From an uncultured Prevotellaceae bacterium (GTDB taxonomy: Bacteria > Bacteroidota > Bacteroidia > Bacteroidales > Bacteroidaceae), in contig CACYRS010000017.1 of assembly GCA_902776935.1 (NCBI GenBank), forward strand, positions 1 through 50,868: 50,868 nt of DNA. The letters are read 5' to 3'. The notes under the pieces were generated by a model, which was not told the origin of the DNA, did not search any database, and worked only from the letters and a program-made list of their open reading frames with translations. Below, in pieces: positions 1 to 6,895 of the stretch (the first letter of the stretch is position 1; every line of letters starts with the position of its first letter). The position numbers were made by a program, and so were the translations under genes.

Positions 1-41
1 CCGGTTGCAAATGCTTCTTCAGCAACTTTAATTAAATCCAT
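1..41 (-). CDS. rplS: 50S ribosomal protein L19, N-terminal 13 codons (partial)
   Basis: Read on the minus strand from the ATG at 41, the sequence encodes MDLIKVAEEAFATG and then leaves the window. This matches my memory of the opening of Bacteroidetes L19, which begins MDLIK(I/V)AEEAFATGK. L19 is a protein of the large ribosomal subunit located near the subunit interface. Only the start is visible, so the call rests on this short peptide, but the match is close and the upstream leader and strong promoter suit a ribosomal protein gene. Confidence 0.8.
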   Translation of the reverse strand, partial: MDLIKVAEEAFAT

Positions 42-130
42 TGTACTTTTAAATAATTAAATTGTTGTATCGTTCCAACGCAACATAACAGGCCTCTCGA
101 TACTTCCTGCCAGCGATTACGCCGAAAAGC
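42..130 (-). promoter_or_regulatory. rplS 5' leader, possible autoregulatory RNA structure
   Basis: About 90 nt separate the promoter from the L19 start, much longer than most leaders here. The transcript can form a perfect 6-bp helix between GTATCG (plus 98-103 complement) and CGATAC (plus 67-72 complement). It can also form a competing small hairpin around CGTTGGAACG (plus 71-80 complement) that shares bases with the first helix. Ribosomal protein leaders often bind their own product. That this one does is inference. Confidence 0.35.
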
Positions 131-135
131 GGGTG

Positions 136-143
136 CAAAGGTA
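136..143 (-). promoter_or_regulatory. rplS promoter, -7 box TACCTTTG
   Basis: The plus strand reads CAAAGGTA, so the minus strand carries TACCTTTG, a perfect match to the Bacteroidetes -7 consensus TAnnTTTG. It points toward rplS and defines the roughly 90-nt leader. Confidence 0.75.
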
Positions 144-152
144 CTATTTTTT

Positions 153-184
153 AATGGATAAATGATAATGGATAAATGATAAAC
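153..184 (+). repeat. Dispersed AT-rich repeat, GGATAAATGATAA family, copy A
   Basis: Two tandem copies of GGATAAATGATAAT/A occur here, between the divergent promoters of rplS and the 5'-nucleotidase genes. Related copies lie at 2408-2436, 4434-4465 and 32651-32681. No gene is seen in it. Confidence 0.7.
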
Positions 185-250
185 GTGGACGTCTTAACAT
201 TTTTTAGCAATTTATTGTACGATAGGCATTGAATATTGAGAATTTTTTTG

Positions 251-258
251 TATCTTTG
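251..258 (+). promoter_or_regulatory. Promoter of the split 5'-nucleotidase operon, -7 box TATCTTTG
   Basis: TATCTTTG matches TAnnTTTG exactly. A TTG lies 19 nt upstream (229-231) in the place of the -33 element. The first gene starts 20 nt downstream. Confidence 0.75.
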
Positions 259-278
259 CCACGCAAAACTGTAAAATT

Positions 279-1055
279 ATGAATATGAAGCAATTTTTCA
301 TTGGTTCTATGGCTCTTCTGATGATGGCATCGTGTGCACCAAAGCACTATCGTCTGGTGAGTGTCGACAGGAGCCGTATCATCGTAGACAGCCGGTATGA
401 TCAGAAAACTGATGCAGAGGCTGAGAAGTTTATCGCACCGTATAAGAAAGTCAACGACTCCATCATGGGTCCCATCATGGGTATGGTGGCTCATAACATG
501 CACGCACAGCGTCCGGAGAGCGACCTTTCGAACCTGCTGGCAGATATCCTCGTATGGGCAGCAAAGGACTATAACGAGGAGCCGGTGTTAGGTATCTACA
601 ACATGGGAGGCATTCGTGCCGACTTGACAAAGGGTAATGTGACCTATGGCGATGTGCTCGACGTGGCACCATTCGAGAATAAGATATGTTTCGTGACACT
701 TAACGGTGAGCAGATGATGACTCTCTTCCAACAGATGGCCAAAAGAGGCGGTGAGGGTGTGAGCCGAGGGCTCGAGCTCGTAATCGAGGGCCCTGAAAAA
801 GACGGTAAGGTTAAGTCAGTACGTCTTCACGGCAAAGAGATTGACCCGAAGGCAGAGTACCGCATCGCAACCATCAACTATCTGCTTGAGGGTAACGACG
901 GTATGCCTGTGCTCAGAGAGGGGTCGAACAAGGTGGCTCCTGATGATGCCAGCAACAACACCCGATATCTCATCATGAACTATTTCCGCGACAAGCAGGC
1001 GAAGGGAGAGATTGTTGACTCGAAGGTAGAAGGGAGAATCGTGAGGGTCAAATAA
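279..1055 (+). CDS. Lipoprotein with 5'-nucleotidase C-terminal (substrate-binding) domain
   Basis: This 258-residue protein opens with a lipoprotein signal whose lipobox is MASC, with Cys19 as the probable acylated residue. The rest is the C-terminal domain of UshA/5'-nucleotidase enzymes, which holds the nucleoside base. Visible family motifs are SDLSNLLADI (81-90), NMGGIR (108-113) and PFENKI (131-136). There is no metallophosphatase domain. That domain is encoded by the next gene, 45 nt downstream and probably in the same transcript, so the two proteins likely work together on extracellular nucleotides at the periplasmic side. The order of domains is the reverse of the fused enzymes. The ATG at 279 fits the promoter at 251; the ATG at 285 is an alternative. 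Confidence 0.85.
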   Translation: MNMKQFFIGSMALLMMASCAPKHYRLVSVDRSRIIVDSRYDQKTDAEAEKFIAPYKKVNDSIMGPIMGMVAHNMHAQRPESDLSNLLADILVWAAKDYNEEPVLGIYNMGGIRADLTKGNVTYGDVLDVAPFENKICFVTLNGEQMMTLFQQMAKRGGEGVSRGLELVIEGPEKDGKVKSVRLHGKEIDPKAEYRIATINYLLEGNDGMPVLREGSNKVAPDDASNNTRYLIMNYFRDKQAKGEIVDSKVEGRIVRVK

Positions 1056-1084
1056 AAAATATAAAATAAAAATATATTGAACCT
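1056..1084 (+). repeat. Dispersed AT-rich leader repeat (ATAAAATAAAAA core), copy 1
   Basis: The spacer after the stop codon is an A/T string with core ATATAAAATAAAAATATAT. Near-identical strings precede the start codons at 5617 (minus) and 50682 (minus). Confidence 0.55.
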
Positions 1085-1100
1085 ATAAAACAAAAGATAT

Positions 1101-1970
1101 ATGAAGGGATATAATATATATAATAAGGTGTTGATGAGGGCGGTGATGATGATGTTGATCGTCATGATGCCCTTTGCCGCTTCTGCAAAGAAGAACAAAC
1201 AGCTCGTTGTGCTCCACACCAACGATACCCACTCCTGTATCTATCCGCTCAATCCTAATCTCGACAATAAGGATCTGGCAGGGCGTGGAGGTTTCCTGCG
1301 TCGTATCAACATGATTAAGGAGGAGCGAGAGAAGAATCCCGACCTCCTGCTCTTCGATAGCGGTGACTTCTGTCAGGGCTCAGGCTACTACACCCTATTC
1401 AAAGGCGAAGTGGAGATAGGTCTGATGAATCTCATGGGCTACGAGTGCTCTACTATCGGTAATCATGAGTTTGACTTCGGTATGGAGAACATGGCTAAAC
1501 TCTTCCGTATGGCCAACTTCCCCATCGTATGCTCAAACTACGACTTCACAGGTACGGTGCTCGAAGGACTCACAAAACCGTATATTACCATCCGTCGCGG
1601 CGACCTGAAGATTGGCGTCTTTGCTCTCGATCCTCCTATGAAGGGACTGGTATTCGACGGCAACTGCGAGGGTATCAAGTTCCTTGACCCTGCCGAGTCA
1701 GCTCAGAAGTATATCAACCTGTTGCGCAAACAGGAGAAGTGCGACCTGGTGATATGTATCTCACATCTGGGATGGGAGGTTTCGGTATATCCTGACGAGA
1801 AGTTCCTTAGCCTTACCGAAGGCTGCGACCTCGTGCTTGGCGGACATACCCACACCTATATGCCAAAACTCGAATATGCACCCGACAAGAACGGCAAGAT
1901 GATTCCCGTAGACCAGAACGGAAAACACGGAGCTTTCGTAGGTAAGCTGATACTCAACTTAGAGAAATAA
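1101..1970 (+). CDS. Exported metallophosphatase, 5'-nucleotidase N-terminal (catalytic) domain
   Basis: The 289-residue protein has an N-terminal signal peptide ending near FAASA (residues 25-29) and then a calcineurin-like metallophosphatase fold. The metal-site motifs are present in order: HTNDTH (39-44), DSGD (86-89), GNHEFD (120-125), SHLGW (221-225) and GGHTH (247-251). The length covers only the catalytic domain of UshA-type 5'-nucleotidases. The missing substrate-binding domain is encoded by the gene just upstream. The predicted role is hydrolysis of nucleotides outside the inner membrane for nucleoside and phosphate salvage. The stop codon is followed directly by a bidirectional terminator. 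Specificity within the family cannot be read from sequence. Confidence 0.87.
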   Translation: MKGYNIYNKVLMRAVMMMLIVMMPFAASAKKNKQLVVLHTNDTHSCIYPLNPNLDNKDLAGRGGFLRRINMIKEEREKNPDLLLFDSGDFCQGSGYYTLFKGEVEIGLMNLMGYECSTIGNHEFDFGMENMAKLFRMANFPIVCSNYDFTGTVLEGLTKPYITIRRGDLKIGVFALDPPMKGLVFDGNCEGIKFLDPAESAQKYINLLRKQEKCDLVICISHLGWEVSVYPDEKFLSLTEGCDLVLGGHTHTYMPKLEYAPDKNGKMIPVDQNGKHGAFVGKLILNLEK

Positions 1971-1973
1971 TAA

Positions 1974-1997
1974 AAGCCGCTCGATATCGAGCGGCTT
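1974..1997. terminator. Bidirectional intrinsic terminator between converging genes
   Basis: A perfect 24-bp palindrome (AAGCCGCTCGAT and its complement) is followed by AATTTTTG on the plus strand and by TTTTATTATT on the minus strand. It can end both the metallophosphatase transcript and the ferredoxin transcript. Confidence 0.85.
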
Positions 1998-2022
1998 AAT
2001 TTTTGTTTGTTTGCTTAAGTGA

Positions 2023-2190
2023 TTAGCCCAGGCTGATAGCCTCAGAAGGACATACACTAGCGCAAGTACCACACTCTGTGCAGAGATCTGGGTCAATTGA
2101 ATACTTGTCACCCTCAGAAATAGCCTCTACTGGGCACTCACCCTGACATGTACCGCAAGCGATGCAGTCGTCACCAATTACATATGCCAT
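2023..2190 (-). CDS. Small 2[4Fe-4S] ferredoxin, 55 residues
   Basis: The minus strand encodes a 55-residue protein beginning MAYVIGDDCIACGTC and ending ISLG. It holds two classical CxxCxxCxxxCP clusters: Cys9, 12, 15 and 19, and Cys37, 40, 43 and 47. This is the clostridial-type bacterial ferredoxin, a soluble cytoplasmic electron carrier for low-potential redox enzymes such as pyruvate:ferredoxin oxidoreductase. The gene stands alone with its own consensus promoter at 2243 and a terminator at 1974, so it is probably an abundant monocistronic message. Partner enzymes are not in the window. Confidence 0.95.
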   Translation of the reverse strand: MAYVIGDDCIACGTCQGECPVEAISEGDKYSIDPDLCTECGTCASVCPSEAISLG

Positions 2191-2242
2191 AATTCTTATA
2201 AATTTAAATTAATATTAATGTTAATACTCACTTTTGACGATG

Positions 2243-2275
2243 CAAAGATAAAGATATTTTTTGGATAATACCAAA
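2243..2275 (-). promoter_or_regulatory. Ferredoxin promoter (TTTG-N21-TATCTTTG)
   Basis: The minus strand carries TATCTTTG (plus 2243-2250) and TTTG (plus 2272-2275) separated by 21 nt. This is a near-ideal Bacteroidetes housekeeping promoter, giving a leader of roughly 45-50 nt. Confidence 0.8.
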
Positions 2276-2368
2276 CTTTAGGTATAAAATCTTCATTTTT
2301 CAGGGTCAATTTATACAATGTCGAAATAACAGGATATAATAAAGCGACTTTTTGTTCGTTATTTAAGT

Positions 2369-3139
2369 ATGAGTTATAAGAACGTAATAAGACACCTGAT
2401 ATTAGTATCATTTATCATCTATAATTTATCATTTCCCTTCAGCGCTGCGGCTCAGACACGGAGGGTACAGTACAAGCCGTATATCGACCTGCGCCCTATG
2501 CACTTCGGCATCAACGTGGGAATGAACCTACAGGATATTGAGTTTGAGAACGTAGGTCCTCAGACGATAACCCTCGAGGACGGAACTACGATGCAGCAGA
2601 CGATAGTGACCGATGCCGACAAGTGGACAGCGGGCTTCAGCGTGGGAGTGACTGCAGACATGCGACTCTCCAATCATCTGAACCTGCGATTGTCGCCCAC
2701 CATGCATTTCGGAGCCAAGCACCTCACTCTTCACAACCTCACACAGCTGTCGCCAGAGGGGATTCCGCATGAAGAGCATCAGGACATGAAGAACACGTAT
2801 ATCTCAATACCCTTAGACCTTAAGTTCTCCGCCCAGCGATGGAACAACTATCGTCCGTATCTTATCGCAGGAATAAACCAGATGATAAACCTGACAGGCA
2901 AGGACCAGGAGTATATCCGCCTGAAGAAGTCAGACACGATGATTGAGATAGGCATGGGCTGCGACCTGTATCTGCCGTTTTTCAAACTTATTCCCGAGAT
3001 AAAATTCTGCTATAGCCTCATCGATGCCCTCGACAAGAATCACCCCAATGAGCTGATGGACGAGAACAAAAAAATGTATGCCAACTCGGTTAGGAGCGGG
3101 CATACAAAAATGATTGTCCTTACATTCTATTTCGAATAA
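2369..3139 (+). CDS. porT: PorT-like outer-membrane beta-barrel protein
   Basis: The 256-residue protein has a signal peptide (about residues 1-29, ending FSAAAQ). It continues with alternating hydrophobic strands typical of an eight-stranded outer-membrane barrel and ends in a C-terminal phenylalanine motif (LTFYFE). Length and pattern fit the PorT family, which includes the PorT protein needed for type IX secretion and gliding in Porphyromonas and Flavobacterium. No other type IX secretion gene lies nearby, so a role in secretion is family knowledge and not shown by context. The hydrophobic core of the signal peptide is encoded by a dispersed DNA repeat (2408-2436). It converges on the efflux operon with a 7-bp gap and no visible terminator. 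The start ATG at 2369 is the only good one before the signal core. Confidence 0.7.
   Translation: MSYKNVIRHLILVSFIIYNLSFPFSAAAQTRRVQYKPYIDLRPMHFGINVGMNLQDIEFENVGPQTITLEDGTTMQQTIVTDADKWTAGFSVGVTADMRLSNHLNLRLSPTMHFGAKHLTLHNLTQLSPEGIPHEEHQDMKNTYISIPLDLKFSAQRWNNYRPYLIAGINQMINLTGKDQEYIRLKKSDTMIEIGMGCDLYLPFFKLIPEIKFCYSLIDALDKNHPNELMDENKKMYANSVRSGHTKMIVLTFYFE
2408..2436 (-). repeat. Dispersed repeat, GGATAAATGATAA family, copy B (inside signal-peptide codons)
   Basis: The plus strand reads ATTTATCATC...TTTATCATTTCC, the complement of a degenerate GGATAAATGATAA pair. In the frame of the PorT-like gene it encodes the string SFIIYNLSFP. Confidence 0.6.
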
Positions 3140-3146
3140 TATCACA

Positions 3147-4502
3147 TCAGAAACTCAGGTCTTTGCCTCGATAGAAATCTATCAGCGCCTTCTGGTAGAT
3201 ATTCTCATAACGAGCCTGAACGAGGTCTGACTCTGCCTTCAGGTAATTGTTCTTCGACTCATTAAACTCTGTGATAGTAGCTTTTCCGTTCTCGTACTTT
3301 GCCTGCATCAGTGTAAAGGCATCCTCAGAACTCTTTACTGCCTCGAGCGATTTCTGTTCCTTGGCATGGGCATTGACGGCATTATAGTACACCTTCTGGA
3401 TATCCTGATACAAGGTCTTCTTTGCATTATCCAACTGAAGCTGCTGGTTCTGTCGCTCTATCTTAGCATTACGGATGTTGTTTCTCGTCTGGAAACGGTT
3501 GAAGATAGGTATACTGAGACTAAGACCTATATACTGCGAGAAATTATTCTTTATCTGGCTACCAAAGCCATCTGAGTCAAAACCCGATGTGGTGTAGTAG
3601 TTGGTTCCCATGCCGCCGTTAGCAGAGAGTGTGGGGTAATACCCTGCCCTTGCGATCTTGATACTGTATTCTGTGCCCTTAAGGCGAAGCTGCTGAGATG
3701 CGATCTCAGGCTTTATGCCCAAGGCATCAGCATAGATCTGATCGGGTGTAGGCAATCCTATATTTCCTACAGATCCAAGAGTATCTGGATTAGGCCTGAC
3801 GATAGAGAATCCCTCTGGCGATGGGAGCTCGAGGAGTTGGGTAAGCGTGAGTATCGCCAGGCGGGTGTTGTTATCTGCCTGGGTAGCTGTGAGGTGGCTG
3901 TTAGCGAGGGTGGCTTTCTGCTGAGAGAGCTGTGCCTCAGAGGCCTTGCCATTGTTGACGAAAGCCTGAAGACGAACCACCTGCATAGAGTCGATAGCTA
4001 TCTGTCGACGAGCCACATCGGCAATCTCCAGATCATAGAGTATCTGAACGTAAGCCTGAGCCACCTGCATACGGATATCATCCTTTGCCTTCTCCAGGTC
4101 GGCGGTTGCTGCCTCAAGATTCAGCTTGTCGAGTTTTATCTGGTTAGGGATCTTGAAACCAGTGAAGATGGGCACACTGGCACCAAGCTGTAAGGATGTC
4201 GACGAGGTGTTGGTGTTGGAGTAAGTGTTATCAGCAGTAAGACCACGTCCGAAAGAGAAGTTCTGGCCTAATGATGCATTTACATCCGGAAGACGGGAGT
4301 TTTTGTCGGTATTGAGTTGTATATCCCTCTGTCGACGCGTGTTTGCCTTCTGCTTGATGCCGATGTTATGCTCTACGGCATAGTCGCAGCACTCACGCAG
4401 GCTCCACTGCTTATCTTGGGCCCCAGCATGGAGAAATGATAATGGATAAATGATAAATGATAAACTTATCACCCTCAATTTGTGATTATATCTCTTGCTC
4501 AT
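3147..4502 (-). CDS. TolC-family outer-membrane efflux protein
   Basis: This 451-residue protein is the last gene of the efflux operon. After a signal peptide ending near HAGAQ it shows the two-fold repeated OEP architecture: long amphipathic helices (for example residues 100-215 and 330-445) separated by beta-rich segments that form the trimeric barrel. It would form the outer-membrane exit duct for the adaptor and ABC permeases encoded upstream. It starts 5 nt after the adaptor stop codon. The signal-peptide core (LSFIIYPLSF) is encoded by a dispersed AT-rich repeat at 4434-4465. Substrate unknown; macrolide, peptide or siderophore export are all seen for relatives. Confidence 0.9.
   Translation of the reverse strand: MSKRYNHKLRVISLSFIIYPLSFLHAGAQDKQWSLRECCDYAVEHNIGIKQKANTRRQRDIQLNTDKNSRLPDVNASLGQNFSFGRGLTADNTYSNTNTSSTSLQLGASVPIFTGFKIPNQIKLDKLNLEAATADLEKAKDDIRMQVAQAYVQILYDLEIADVARRQIAIDSMQVVRLQAFVNNGKASEAQLSQQKATLANSHLTATQADNNTRLAILTLTQLLELPSPEGFSIVRPNPDTLGSVGNIGLPTPDQIYADALGIKPEIASQQLRLKGTEYSIKIARAGYYPTLSANGGMGTNYYTTSGFDSDGFGSQIKNNFSQYIGLSLSIPIFNRFQTRNNIRNAKIERQNQQLQLDNAKKTLYQDIQKVYYNAVNAHAKEQKSLEAVKSSEDAFTLMQAKYENGKATITEFNESKNNYLKAESDLVQARYENIYQKALIDFYRGKDLSF
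4434..4465 (+). repeat. Dispersed repeat, GGATAAATGATAA family, copy C (inside signal-peptide codons)
   Basis: The plus strand holds AATGATAATGGATAAATGAT followed by AAATGATAAAC, closely matching copy A at 153-184. On the coding (minus) strand it becomes part of the signal peptide of the TolC-like protein. Confidence 0.7.
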
Positions 4503-4507
4503 AATGC

Positions 4508-5617
4508 CTAGTCTTTATCGTCTGCAACAATCTCCGGGCCACGAACCTTATCCTTCGCTGTAATACCCTTCTTTATCTCAATATTCACTCCATCAGAGAG
4601 ACCTGTGGTAACGGCAGTGCGCTCATAGGTCTTACCCTTACCCTCGCCCTTGATGACATAAACGAAGGTGGAGTCGCCGCTGAACTCGATTGCACTCTCG
4701 GGGATGCAGAGCACCTTGTCGGCCTTGTCCAACACGATTTCGGCATTAGCACTGTAGCCAGAACGGATTTTTCCACCCTCTACAAGTTTTACAGCGGCCT
4801 TAATCTCAAACTGATTGGTTCCGTTGCTCTCGATAGCCTTTGGCGAGATGTATTCCAATGCAGCATCAAACTTCAGGTCCTGCAGGGCACCAATCGTAAT
4901 TTTCATATTCATGCCGTTAACCAACTGTCCTACCTCAGTCTCATCGATATTACCACGGAAAATCAAATCCTTCATATTAGCCACTGTGGCAATCGTGGTA
5001 CCATCGTTAAAGGTATTCGACAGGATAACCGAATTACCCACCTTAACAGGGATATCGAGAATGACACCGCTAATGGTAGAACGGATGAGAGTTGAAGAAG
5101 CTTTAGCATTCGACTTCGACACACCATCGCGCACCACTTCGAGAGCATCCTGTGCAGCCAGCTTTTCGTGCTTGGCCTGATTCAGGCTAATCTTAACCTT
5201 ATCAAACTCATCAGCACTCACCAGTTTCTGGTTAAAGAGGTTCTGCTCACGCTCGAAATCAGTCTGAGCCTGCTTCAGGTTGATCTCTGCCAGACGTACA
5301 CGCATCTCAGCACTTGACAGCTGTGCCATATCGGGTATTACCTTTACCTTAGCAATCACATCGCCAGCGTTCACATAGTCGCCAGGCTCTTTCAACAATT
5401 CTGAGATGATACCAGAGATCTGCGGTTTGATATTCACCTCGTTACGGGGCTCAATCTTACCTGTAATAATGGTGGTTTTCTGGATGCTGTCGAGCTTTGG
5501 AGTAAACTCGTTGTAAACAACTTCCTTGGGCTGGCTCTTCTGCCACAGGAACACGAATGTTCCGATGAAAATCAACGCGATAATCGCTGCGATAATCAGT
5601 TTTGAATAGCGTTTCAT
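4508..5617 (-). CDS. Periplasmic adaptor (membrane-fusion) protein, MacA/HlyD type
   Basis: The 369-residue protein has one N-terminal membrane anchor (about 7-25). A barrel-sandwich/lipoyl half follows (GKIEPRNEVNIKPQISG, about 53-69), then an alpha-helical hairpin of about residues 100-160, the second lipoyl half (STISGVILDIPVKVGN), and beta-barrel and membrane-proximal domains. This is the standard layout of ABC-linked adaptors that join an inner-membrane permease to a TolC duct. Genes for two MacB-type permeases lie upstream (31 nt) and the TolC-like gene lies downstream (5 nt). Its A/T-only leader belongs to a repeat also seen at 1056 and 50681. Confidence 0.9.
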   Translation of the reverse strand: MKRYSKLIIAAIIALIFIGTFVFLWQKSQPKEVVYNEFTPKLDSIQKTTIITGKIEPRNEVNIKPQISGIISELLKEPGDYVNAGDVIAKVKVIPDMAQLSSAEMRVRLAEINLKQAQTDFEREQNLFNQKLVSADEFDKVKISLNQAKHEKLAAQDALEVVRDGVSKSNAKASSTLIRSTISGVILDIPVKVGNSVILSNTFNDGTTIATVANMKDLIFRGNIDETEVGQLVNGMNMKITIGALQDLKFDAALEYISPKAIESNGTNQFEIKAAVKLVEGGKIRSGYSANAEIVLDKADKVLCIPESAIEFSGDSTFVYVIKGEGKGKTYERTAVTTGLSDGVNIEIKKGITAKDKVRGPEIVADDKD

Positions 5618-5648
5618 ATATTTTTTATTTTATATTTTTATTTCTTAT
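5618..5648 (-). repeat. Dispersed AT-rich leader repeat, copy 2
   Basis: On the minus strand the bases just before the adaptor start codon contain AAATATAAAATAAAAAATAT, almost the same as the spacer at 1056-1079. It fills the whole gap between the permease and adaptor genes. Confidence 0.55.
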
Positions 5649-6893
5649 TTATTCATCGCGCATGGCATCAACGGGCTTGATGCTCATGGCTCGAGCGGCA
5701 GGGGCTAATCCAGCTAACAAGCCAAGCGAGCTTACGATAAAGGCGCAGAATATAGCCGTCCAGAAAGTCACCTGGAAGTGAATACTCACGATGCCATCTT
5801 CTGTATTGGCCATTTCGAGCATCTGCAGTATCATGACGGCAAACAGGATGCCGCTCATACCCGCCACAAGCGTTAGCACAATACTCTCGCTGATAATCTG
5901 CGATAGGATCATCTTAGGGGTAGCACCGATGGCACGACGGATACCGATCTCTGTGGTACGTTCCTTAACCGTTACCATCATGATGTTTGACACGCCTATG
6001 GCACCAGCCAAAAGGGTTCCAAGACCAACCAACCAGATGAGGATATTCACCCCCTTAAACAGATTATTAATCAACTGGAACATCAGTTCGGTATTAAATA
6101 CAAACACCCCTTGCTCGTCAGTAGGATCCACATAGTGCGCTCTGGCCACCGTCTCACGGATACGTGGTGTGATTTTACTCATCAGCACACCTGGGCGACC
6201 AATAGCAGCAATGACGTCAACGGCGTTACCACGATTAAAGGCTGCCTTCATCATCGTGATGGGAATGGTGACTCTTTCTTCTGATCGACCACCAATAGAA
6301 ATACCGCCTGCACTATAATCGACACCCACTACCTCGTAATAGGTGGAATCCACACGTATTTTCTTTCCGCAAGGGTCGCCACCTTCCTTAAACAGGTCCT
6401 TGTAGATTTTTTTACCAATCACGCACACCTTGCGCTGTTCCTGTATGTCCATCTCGTTGATGAAACGACCGTAGTACATCTTTGGTGCGATGATTTTCAC
6501 CATCTCAGGCACGGCACCCTGCATATTAGGTGTGGTCTTCTGGTCGCCATAGTAGGCCGTCGAACCACGTCCCATCAGGATAGGAGCCACAGCTTCCAGT
6601 TCAGGAATCTGCTGTTTCAGGCGTTCCACATCCTTATAATCCATATACCAGCTACGCCCTTTACGGAACCCTTTATAGGGTTTAGAGGTCTGCTCGGCAC
6701 CAACAATCACGGTATTCTGCGCAAAGCCTTCGAAATTGCTATACAACTTCTCCTTCACGCCCTTTCCGCCTCCCATCAGGGCAACAAGCATAAACACGCC
6801 CCAGAACACACCGAAACCGGTGAGGAACGAACGCGACTTGTTTCGCGTCAGCGTGTCGATGATTTCTCTGTATGAATCAATATCTATTCTCAT
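5649..6893 (-). CDS. MacB-type ABC transporter permease (second of pair)
   Basis: The 414-residue protein has the MacB/FtsX plan: a transmembrane helix near the N-terminus (about 20-42), a large periplasmic MacB_PCD domain (about 45-260), then three helices in the C-terminal FtsX domain. The conserved VKERTTEIGIRRAIGATP segment lies just after the first of these helices. Such permeases do not carry substrate through the membrane; they use ATP-driven motion to push periplasmic substrate into TolC. It has no ATPase domain of its own. The upstream permease is a paralogue, 2 nt away, suggesting a heterodimer. The ATPase encoded two genes upstream is internally deleted, which questions whether the pump still works. 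Confidence 0.9.
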   Translation of the reverse strand: MRIDIDSYREIIDTLTRNKSRSFLTGFGVFWGVFMLVALMGGGKGVKEKLYSNFEGFAQNTVIVGAEQTSKPYKGFRKGRSWYMDYKDVERLKQQIPELEAVAPILMGRGSTAYYGDQKTTPNMQGAVPEMVKIIAPKMYYGRFINEMDIQEQRKVCVIGKKIYKDLFKEGGDPCGKKIRVDSTYYEVVGVDYSAGGISIGGRSEERVTIPITMMKAAFNRGNAVDVIAAIGRPGVLMSKITPRIRETVARAHYVDPTDEQGVFVFNTELMFQLINNLFKGVNILIWLVGLGTLLAGAIGVSNIMMVTVKERTTEIGIRRAIGATPKMILSQIISESIVLTLVAGMSGILFAVMILQMLEMANTEDGIVSIHFQVTFWTAIFCAFIVSSLGLLAGLAPAARAMSIKPVDAMRDE

Positions 6894-6895
6894 AA

